Position numbers and translations under genes: made by a program. Below, piece by piece: positions 55,112-64,000 of a stretch of 64,000 nucleotides of DNA. How positions within the stretch are numbered: position 1 is the first letter of the stretch; every line of letters starts with the position of its first letter. This DNA comes from Topomyia yanbarensis (taxonomy: Eukaryota; Arthropoda; Insecta; Diptera; Culicidae), in NCBI RefSeq assembly GCF_030247195.1, contig NC_080672.1:311328127-311392126 (forward strand), written 5' to 3'. Under the pieces are notes generated by a model. That model made no database searches. It saw nothing but the letters and a program-made list of their open reading frames with translations, and was not told the origin of the DNA.

Positions 55112-58100
55112 CAGTAAGATTCCGTTTTTGGCACGTTCCGTTTTTGGCAACAAATGGGTTCCGTTTTTGGCAACATTTTTGTTGTACATAATAAGTCATT
55201 TAAAAATGTGCAATAGATATTTTTTGTGCCAATTGATATCACATTTGATTTTTATTTCCAAACATGGGAGTCACATTAACCCTTAAAGGCGCAAATTATT
55301 TTTATTTTCAAATTTTATGAAAATTGTCTAATAGTTTCAATACATTACTGTGATAATTTTGAGATGGTTTTCGCAATGTTGTGTTAAAACAGCTTTATGC
55401 ATTTAAGGGTTAACTATATTTTACACTATATGTGTTGTATTTAATGATTACAAAAAGTATAGAGATGTATTATTTATGTATAATAAAACTGGTTATAGTG
55501 TAACTAGTGTCTGACGGAATCAATTGTAATAGTAAGACCCAGAGTCTGCGCACTTTAAGAGTCAAGTACAGAGGAATGCGCTACACTGCATAATAAGATT
55601 AGTTCTGGAGTAAATTTTCAATTCAACCAAAGCGAATAGACCATAATCCAAAATGAACTAAATACTACCGACACGGATTCCAAATTACCTGTTGTCATAA
55701 ACCCGCACCACTTTTAGTCATAAATAGTATCACTGGTCATATCAACCATTTTAATAAATGTAGAATATTTTAGGGGAAGTGGTTGGAAAATAATACATAT
55801 CTAAATATATGAAAAATTTCTTGATTTTACAGTTATAGTTAGTTAATGGTTAGGTAAAGTAACTTTTTGTTATTACTGTTGCGATAAGTACAGAAATTCC
55901 TGCATTTGTAACCAAAATCTAACATTAATTTTCAAAACAAGTGTCAGTTTTTACATAGATTATACACTGTGAAAAATAATGATAAGAATTCATGTCATTT
56001 TATGGAATTATCTTAGTGTAAACGAATAAAAATGACACAATTGTAACCTTTGATGCTTTAGAAAACGTTTTAATAATATTTAAAGTAATTGGTTACTTGT
56101 TTCAACTCACATTCATTGCTGTTACAACTTACCTCGGTATGAGGAGGATTAAAACAAAGAGAGAATTGTTACAAAATTAAATATATTGAGGCTTTGTTAT
56201 TGATTTGTACCAGTTATTCTTATGCAATTTAATAAAGCATAAACAGAAGTAAGTAATTTAACAAGTAAGCAATCATCGAATGACAGTTTTTGTCGATTTA
56301 TCTAACAAAACCAAAAAATTGTTTCAACCCTCCTCGGTCTCCCCTTCATATCGAAAGCTGACCATAGTGCGCCCCAAAGCCGTTTTTAGGAATACAAAAC
56401 TGATGGCCCCCAAATAGTTTGGTTTAGCTTTATGACGTCTTTGGCAAATTTGTTATTTTTTTTGGCAATTTTTTCAACTGAATTGAATTAGAGTGGTCCT
56501 TGTGCTTGAGGTGTTCAACTGTTTAGATGTGTGAAGTTTACCTGCGCAATGCCCTGCAATATAGTAACACAAATGAATTGAAGAAAGTTTGCTAAATAAA
56601 CCAGGCTAATGGTTAATTTGTTATGATTTTTTTTAAAGATTTGAGGTAGGGTGGTTTTTGAAAAATAGGGTTGCTTAAATTATCTTTTGATGAGCTAATT
56701 TCTCGCAAATGCATTGTTCTAGAGAACTTTGAATATTGGAGCACATTTTCACCGTAGCCCTGATGCAGTGGCGTAGCCAGGGGGGGGGGGGGGTTTAGGG
56801 GTTAAAACCCCCCCTAAACCAAAATTAATTGGATTGAAAAAAAAATTGATGCTGACGAATTTAATTTAATATTCCACAAAATATTTTTGGAAAAATATTC
56901 TCTGATCACTACATTGAGAACTGTGTTTAAAGCGTCATGAGAACTTTTGGAAAATTATGGGAAGGGGATCTTGTAACTTATCTCTTAGCCAAAAGCCCAT
57001 AGTTGTCAAATTACTTCAATGTAAAATAAAATAACTGTCTGAATTATTATGAGCTCATTTTTGGAAAGATGCTTCAAAATATGGATTAGAGACAATTTTT
57101 CGAATGGAAATCTAAATTTGAATAGGTTGATTGCATATAAAACATAAGTTTGTTTACCGAAAACTTACATACATTTCAACATTTGCTGAGAATGTATTTT
57201 TTTAGATTGTGTAGAGTTTAGACAACAATTCAATATGGTTAACAACAAGAATAACATTTCAGAAACTAGTTGAAAGCTGATGTAATTTTGTCTCTAGCAG
57301 GTCAGGATCGGTTTTATGAGCATTGGATTTTTGTTGTATTATCAACTATATGAATAGCCTCTTAGCAGGATGCAATGAATGGCGTACTAAAATTTTGTGT
57401 GCTACGTACTAGTACTGCAAGTTGTGAGGTTGACTAATGAAGAAAAGAAAAATAATGCTCGATAAATTTTTAACGGTCACGATCACATTCATTCGAAACT
57501 GCCAAATTTCGATGTTAAGTAGCATTGAAGAATTTCAAAACGTAAAACTGTTCATCTGCTGATAGAATAATTTTGACGGTTAATCCTCCAAGAAGTAATT
57601 ATAGACAAGAATTACTCTTCAACCAAATTTGGGTCGAGACTTAATGTCTCCAGCAAAGTTTTCGAAAGTGCTATTTCAAACAACTTTGTCAAAGACATAA
57701 ATATCCCACATATTCAGAGTATCGAAATATAGTAGTAAAAAACCTTTACAACAAGCTATTCTGAAATTACTGTATTTGATAAATCTCTTCTGCGGTAATT
57801 AAATAATAAATTCACATTGCGTTCAAGGTGCCTTTGAAGCTTATAAAAAAATAAGGGAACTGGATATAAAACAAATAATTCCCAGATATTAAAAGGACTC
57901 AAAAACACAAAGAGTGATTCCATTTTCAGGAGCTAGCATCAATTCGGCGCAAGCTTAGTCCGCCCACCAAGTTAGTGTCGGATTCTGATGAGATGAAGTC
58001 GAAACGCAAGTTTCAGTTCCATCCATCCATAATTTAGTTATAGGTTTTGTGTTCTCAACTCGCAATGATTGTTTCAAACAATTTTATCCGTAGCGCAGAA

Positions 58101-59715
58101 AAAAATAGTTTTCACCTAATTTTTTCTTCACTAAGAAGAAATATAGCAGGCCCAGTCCATTTAAATCCCTATATGTTGAATTCATGTAGCCTTCATATTT
58201 TCAACAAAATTGTTTGAAATGACATTATCAAAAACTTTGCTGAAGGCACCATGTCTCTTAATATTTTTGAAAAATTAATTCACCATAATTACCTCTATGA
58301 GAGTTAATAACTAAAATTTCTATATCAAAGCAGGCGCTGTTTTATGTTGATAACTTCCCGAAGTTGTCAAACCTTCAAAGTCAAGGATTATTATATTAGG
58401 TGATCTTGAACGTTGAAAATTTTTTAGATCATTTATCCCACTTTAAAAGATCGCAATTTTTGACTTCATTGACATATTATACAAGAAAATAATCTATAGA
58501 GGTATGAAAACTGTTCCATGTTGATCCTTCTTGTTTGTAGACTGGAATGACATCTGTTAGTCTACTTATGTTTTTGAGTTTTCAATAATTTATCAAACTC
58601 ATATTAAATTTTAGCATTTTTTCAAAAAAATTCCTATTTTCATCAAAACCCCCTCCACACCAAATTTCTGGCTACGCCACTGCCCTGATGTTTCAATCCC
58701 TTTTGTTTGGACAGTGGCAAGTGATTTGCGCAACAAAAATTTTTTTTTTCTTCGAGCCTGCAATTTGATTTTCAATCTATCAATTCCATCTGGAAGATCG
58801 ACGATTGATTAATTATGGAGAACAAAATTTATTTATTTTTCTATTTTTTTGTTTTTTAAACAAAATTATTCATTATTATTATTCAAAATTCACGAAAGAA
58901 AAGATAACAATCCCAGGTGCGAATGTCATGATAACATTTATAACTCTTTGAAGCTTTTTTATATTATTGTATTATGCTATATTTCACTCTCAGGAGAAAA
59001 ATTGGGTAAACACCAAAATGTCTTACTAGGGCGTCAAGCCGGCGCTAATCTGTTCCGACAAAAAGTTAGTGTCGGTTTCTGATGAGACGGAGTCAAAACG
59101 CACCCATGACTAATATTATTGTATATTTTCGAAGATTTAGGAATAAAACATTTATTTCTAGATATATTTTTCATAAAAAAATGTTCAAATTCGATTTCTC
59201 GAGTATTAATTTTAATGTCATGTTGCGCCATCTACATAAGTTATAAAGTATAAATGTTTTCAGTGGATGTGTTAAAAATATCAAACAAACAACTTTGCCG
59301 CAGAAAGTTTTTTAATAGAACACCTTTGTCAAAAGATAGAACTGATCTAGATCAGTTTCTGCTTATCTAGATCAAAGCCGAAGTTGTCGAAATAATGATC
59401 ATTTCCATCTAAAATACTTTGCTAAAGACACTAATCCTTCAGGATATATACCCAGGGCGCTAGAGGTTTTGATCGTTGAAAGTAGCATTCTGCTCCACTG
59501 TACGACGTCTGAATTTGATAAAAACATGAATAAAATTAAATTTGCTTATTTTTTCATTCATCTCATTCCATTTCACATATGATTAAAAATCCTTGAAACA
59601 TTTTTGAAATCGTAAATTGAAAATCCAAACTTTAAAAATAAGGTTCCATTTTTGGCACGGTTCCGGTTTTGACAATTAAAAAAAAAAAATTGTTGCCAAA
59701 AACTGAATCCTGCTG
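55112..59715. mobile_element. TA-flanked pogo-like element, interrupted
   Basis: The left end CAGTAAGATTCCGTTTTTGG and right end CCAAAAACTGAATCCTGCTG are inverted repeats with TA on both outer sides (55,110-11 and 59,716-17). The word TTCCGTTTTTGGCA is repeated three times at the left and in degenerate form inside the right end (from 59,642). CAGT ends and TA targets fit pogo/Tc1-type mobilisation. No transposase frame survives. A hAT element at 56,766 and GTTTCGACTTCGTC-family repeats lie inside. Confidence 0.65.
56766..58682. mobile_element. hAT-type non-autonomous element, 1.9 kb
   Basis: 1,917 bp from CAGTGGCGTAGCCAG to CTGGCTACGCCACTG, flanked by a perfect 8-bp duplication CCCTGATG (56,758-56,765 and 58,683-58,690). 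A run of about 15 G lies just inside the left end. No frame of useful length is present. It contains a copy of the AAGTTAGTGTCGG / GATGAGATGAAGTCGAAACG repeat at 57,926-58,009. It is related to the older copy at 42.5-46.1 kb. Confidence 0.92.
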
Positions 59716-59735
59716 TATTAGTCTTTAAACTTTAA

Positions 59736-62700
59736 CCTTCCCTAGGTGTTAGCTTTTTGTTACGAATAAGTTGTTAGCGGGTCATATTGACCCCGATTTC
59801 GAACTTAGTTTTAAGGCACATTTTCAGCCAAATCTACATGAACTTATACCCAAATTGTTTGTTGAAGTTTCAATTTTCAGTTTCTGGTGAATATTACTGT
59901 TTTTGACCAGGTTGGCCAGTGGGAATCGGTGCCGAATGGGGTCATGTTTGGCATAAAAAGGTGTATGCAGAACCGTCATCATAAATCATGTTTATTGACA
60001 GAATACTAATAATAAATGCAAATAAAACAAAAATGAGAATGTATATATTAAATTTGTACATGATACGACCGATCTGGGATGTTCCGGATTACAATTCCGA
60101 TGCCGATTCCGGCAGTATAATATACTATTGAACAAACGACAAAGTGATCAATCATTGAAACTGATCCCGAAGTTTTGTAATATTCTTGTAAACTTATATA
60201 AAATCCCATCTAAAATGATAGTGATACTCTGCTTCAAATACTTACTCTGGATTATACGTGAAAATTATTCGGAAGATCCGGAACATCCGTAAAACTGGCT
60301 AATTCATAAATCTAGTCCTAGAACTCAAAAGTTTTTTCGAAAATATTGGCATCAATTCGTTGTCATTACTGGAAAATCGACCCTATTGGCCATATAATAA
60401 CTCTCCGGAGATCTGGAACATCCGTGGAACTTTGCCCTAGAGATCTGAGATATTTTCGAAGACATATAAGGGCATATCATTGGCATAAATTCGTTCTTGT
60501 GACTGCGACAGGAACCCTTAGATCTATCGGATGATCCGGCGTAGAATAGGCCAGTTTACAAATTTGGTTCCCAGACATGGTAGCTTCCGCAAAGTACTTT
60601 TCAAGGTTTTGTGAAATGCATTCATTTTTGTGCTTGGGACATGAACTCGTATTGACTCGTCCTTCAATAACAGTTTGGGAGTATCAGTCTGGCAGCACAG
60701 GTCACGTTGCATCCTCGTGCAATCAAGAGTAAATTTTCGAATGGTTCGTTCTATTATTGTAAACAAAGATTCAACTATCATTTCAAGGAAACTAATAACA
60801 CTTCCAGGTAGACTAACACCACAAAAATGAGGAGAAACGATTTGTCGTCAAGATGGTGATGTTAGTTTGCGCGGAAGTGGCATGTTTCGAAATGTTTACT
60901 TATTTTACAGTTCGTTTTTACGCGATGCCGTAAAAATTAAAAATTCCGTTCGAATTGTTGTTTGCGACAGAGGATTCGTGTTTTTGAAGAGAAAATCTTA
61001 GCAATGTAAAACTAGGAAAGATGGATTCTGTGTTTACAGAAAGAGTCACGTTCATAGTGATGGGGACCTTCAAGCGTCGTTATTTTATTCAAGATGCTTC
61101 CCTGTCTATACAAATTGTCCATAATCACAATACCAATTCACTGAAACCAGCATTTGTGCTTCAAATACAGGAAGTATATATCTGTAACAAGTTATCATCA
61201 ATTGCAAAGAGATTTCTAGAAATATTTTACTAAAAAACAGCGAAGTTTCAGAACCAATTTCAAATATTGAGCAGGCTGTTCCTAATTTTTTAGATGAACA
61301 CTATGATACCAATTGGGTTCTTGTATCACCGCAAGCACAAATAGGCACATTGAGACTCCTACAAATACAACTACAAATACCTACAAAGCTTATCAATTGT
61401 CCAGCTTTACGGATATGCTGGATGTTCCAGGAAGATACGACACAGCCAATACGGTACAAAGTCAAGTCACAAGTACGAACTATAATGATACTTCAAATAT
61501 ATTTTTGAAGAATGCTGATAAAAGTACTTTCTAAATAATCACAGAGCTATAGGTCCCAGTACATATATGCATTGGTCCGAGCTCCAGCACCAAGCATATG
61601 ATATGACCATTTTACGGATATTCCAGAAAGTTCTTTGCAATAATAATTATGAAAGAAAAACTTTTGGGAAAACCACAGACTTCGAGAGTCGATTCCGGAT
61701 CTTCCGAAAGTTTACTATGTTGCCAATAGGGTCCCTATCTTAGTCACAAGTACAAATTACTGCGAATGATATACACTGAAATCTCCATTCACGAACCAAA
61801 CCGGGGGTTCGTAAATCGAATTAGTCCGTAAAAAAAGTGTTCGCTATTGGGATTTGGTTGGTAAAAAATATGTTCGTTATTTGGGATTTAGTTCGTAAAA
61901 AAATTCGCTTCACCTTCCTTGCAAAATTCGTTTCGTCAAAGCAGATCACAAAATTTCAATAATTATTATGTATGAGTATTTTTGGAACGGGCTTGACGAG
62001 TAGATGATGGAAATGGATGTTTGGAACCATTTTGAAATCCAATATGGCGACTTCCGGTTGAGCAATATTCTTGTTAATCCTTACAATATGTTCCAAACAT
62101 CCATTTTCATCATGTACTCGTCAACCCCGTTCCGAAAATACCCATATTGCTGAGGTTATAGAGAATTCATCTATACCGGAAGCCGCCATCTTGGAATGAC
62201 ATAAGACATCGATTTCCGTTATATACTCGTTAACCCCATTCCGAAAGTACCCAACTTTTATTAGTAATTGTTAGCTAAAAATAAATCAAACTGTTTACGA
62301 CTTCATACTGCACTGTACGTACACAAACTTTTATTTACGAATTTAGTTCGTAAAAACAGTTACATGAAAAAAAAGTTCGTAAATGGAGGTTTCAGTGTAC
62401 CCTTATATGTTTTCGAAAATACCTCAGAGCTCTAGGACAAGGTTCGTGAAGAACATGTGTAGGTCATAAATACGAACTCATTCAAATGAGAATTCGAGAA
62501 ACACTAAAAACAAAACACCTAAGACCTAAGGTTCTAAGACCAATTTTATGAATGGACCAGTTCAGCAAATGTTCCGGATCTTCTGGATGGTCACTATGTG
62601 AACAATAGTCAATTTTTCAATCGGAACTACGAATTTATGCCAATGCAATGTGAACAAATGTTTTCGAAAAATTTTCAGAATTCTAGATTCATAAATTAGC

Positions 62701-63419
62701 CAGTTTTACGGATGTTCCGGATCTTCCGAATAATTTTCACGTATAATCCAGAGTAAGTATTTGAATCAGAGTATCACTATCATTTTAGATGGGATTTTAT
62801 ATAAGTTTTCAAGAATATTACAAAACTTCGGGATCAGTTTCAATGATTGATCACTTTGTCGCTTGTTCAATAGTATATTATACTGCCGGAATCGGCATCG
62901 GAATTGTAATCCGGAACATCCCAGATCGGTCGTATCATGTACGAATTTAATATATACATTCTCATTTTTGTTTTATTTGCATTTATTATTAGTATTCTGT
63001 CAATAAACCGGTGATTTATGATGACGGTTCTGCATACATCTTTTTATGCCAAACATGACCCCATTCGGAACCAATTCCCACTGGCCAACCTGGTCAAAAA
63101 CAGTAATATTCACCAGAAACTGAAAATTGGAACTTCAACAAACATTTTGGGTACAAGTTCATGTAGATTTGGCTGAAAATGTGCCTTAAAACTAAGTTCG
63201 AAAAATCGGGGTCAATATGACTCGCTAACACCTTATTCGTAACTTTTTTTTGTACAGCCCTTCAGGAATGCCCGACAATTTTGAACTCAATTGAAAATCG
63301 TTGCGCTCCATGAAAGAGGAAAAGTCAAGAAATTCCAAACTGCTAGGTGCAAAACTAAAAAAGTTGGGGCATTTTAAAAGTTCATTTTGGGTCATATTGA
63401 CCCCAACACCTAGGGAAGG
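59736..63419. mobile_element. TTAA-flanked long-TIR element (piggyBac-like)
   Basis: 3,684 bp flanked by TTAA on both sides (59,732-35 and 63,420-23), with ends CCTTCCCTAGGTGTT and AACACCTAGGGAAGG. The inverted arms are about 590-730 bp, so the text at 59.8-60.3 kb reappears inverted at 62.7-63.2 kb. The TTAA target and CC start suggest piggyBac-type mobilisation. No transposase was found; the 60,346-60,534, 60,524-60,781 and 61,021-61,233 frames are unrecognised. The palindrome GGGTCATATTGACCC occurs near both ends. A TA-flanked element is nested at 61,774. Confidence 0.8.
61774..62398. mobile_element. TA-flanked CACTGAAA-ended element
   Basis: 625 bp from CACTGAAATCTCCATTCACG to TAAATGGAGGTTTCAGTG with TA at both sides. 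The words TTCGTAAA and TTAGTTCGTAAAAA are repeated near both ends. The centre holds an inverted pair around GATGTTTGGAA / TTCCAAACATC and the GACTTCCGG and GCCATCTTGG words shared with the 16.9-kb repeat. No frame. Confidence 0.78.
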
Positions 63420-63423
63420 TTAA

Positions 63424-64000
63424 TATTGATTTCTTGGAGATAGTCAGAACTGAATTTTACGGGAAGTAATTAAGTAAGATCATACACTTTAACCTTAATA
63501 AACTATTAGTAAATCAAGTTATCTATAGATGTTAGAAAGCTGTTCTTTATTGATTGTTCGGGTTAGTAGACTGAAATTAGAAGTGCTAGACTGTTTTAGT
63601 AACATTATTTCCAACATCTCATCAAAACTTAATTTCATTAGAGCATTTTCGACAACGATTGGAACCATAATCCTCCTGTGCCATCGTTGTTTTGGATTAT
63701 GGATTTCCAAGTCCCAAGATACAGAAAAAGAATTTTTTAGCAAATTGGCACTCTGCCAAAATTAACTTTACATGATATTTACAGAAAGTTTCAAGCTTTT
63801 TTGAGAATTGATCACCTTCTGATTTGAATTGATAATTTTTTTCAAAGGAGCAAACGCCTAAACTAAATGATATCATCAGTTGCGACTAATTGTTGTTCGG
63901 TTTGACACCTGCATCGGCATCAACAGCAGTTTATTTGTTATGATATTTGAAAACCAAATCAAGTTATGATATCATATCACGGCTCGATTAACAGTTGATG
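63424..64000. other. Unassigned flank
   Basis: Overlapping 78-codon plus (63529-63765) and 74-codon minus (63519-63743) frames occupy the same DNA and match nothing I know. The last 100 bp has ATGATATCATATCA-type palindromes. Confidence 0.35.

Noticed and set aside
63519..63765. Small gene near the right edge
   Set aside because: Similar-sized frames exist on both strands over the same bases and neither is recognisable.

Overview
This window looks like repeat-rich, non-coding nuclear DNA of a culicine mosquito, most probably Aedes. It is AT-rich. Almost every intact structure is a transposable element, and several repeats match families I remember from Aedes genomes: the 17.9-18.4 kb unit with its CCTCCGGGCC hairpin, BEL/Pao LTR elements, hAT MITEs and long fold-back elements. 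The species call rests on recall, not on a search. Nothing bacterial, organellar or rRNA-like was seen.

The one large coding locus is a complete BEL/Pao LTR retrotransposon at 9,742-16,867. It has two 374-bp LTRs that look identical by eye, a 5-bp target duplication (GTATT), a tRNA-type primer-binding site, a leader of about 1 kb, a Gag-protease frame and a Pol frame (RT, RNase H, integrase). Pol lies +1 to Gag and has no ATG of its own near its beginning. The leader holds three diverged copies of one module. Each copy carries a GTGAGT splice-donor-like site inside a hairpin and a 65-nt intron-like segment ending in TAG. This is the most interesting structure in the window.

Layout. 0-9.7 kb: palindromes, a GAAGACA-word hAT MITE pair, a MITE with TSD TTAGGAAT and a fold-back element. 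16.9-21.6 kb: tandem repeats and the Aedes-type 457-bp unit, then mostly unassigned DNA. 21.8-24.2 kb: an inverted-repeat element containing a TA-flanked GGGG element. 26.8-28.8 kb: a fold-back element with arms of about 764 bp. 32.1-32.8 kb: a dead mariner-like transposase. 34.5-38.4 kb: nested palindromes and a MULE-like element with 9-bp TSD. 38.8-39.7 kb: an inverted pair of tRNA-like modules. 42.5-46.1 kb: an old hAT-like copy carrying younger inserts. 47.6-53.9 kb: MITEs, another GGGG element and one probable host coding exon (50,334-50,468). 55.1-59.7 kb: a TA-flanked element interrupted by a 1.9-kb hAT element with perfect TSD. 59.7-63.4 kb: a TTAA-flanked long-TIR element holding a TA-flanked insert.

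Only the 50.3-kb exon is a reasonable candidate for part of a host gene; its other exons were not identified here. The short open frames elsewhere mostly lie in repeats, run in mirrored pairs across inverted repeats, or match nothing I recognise.
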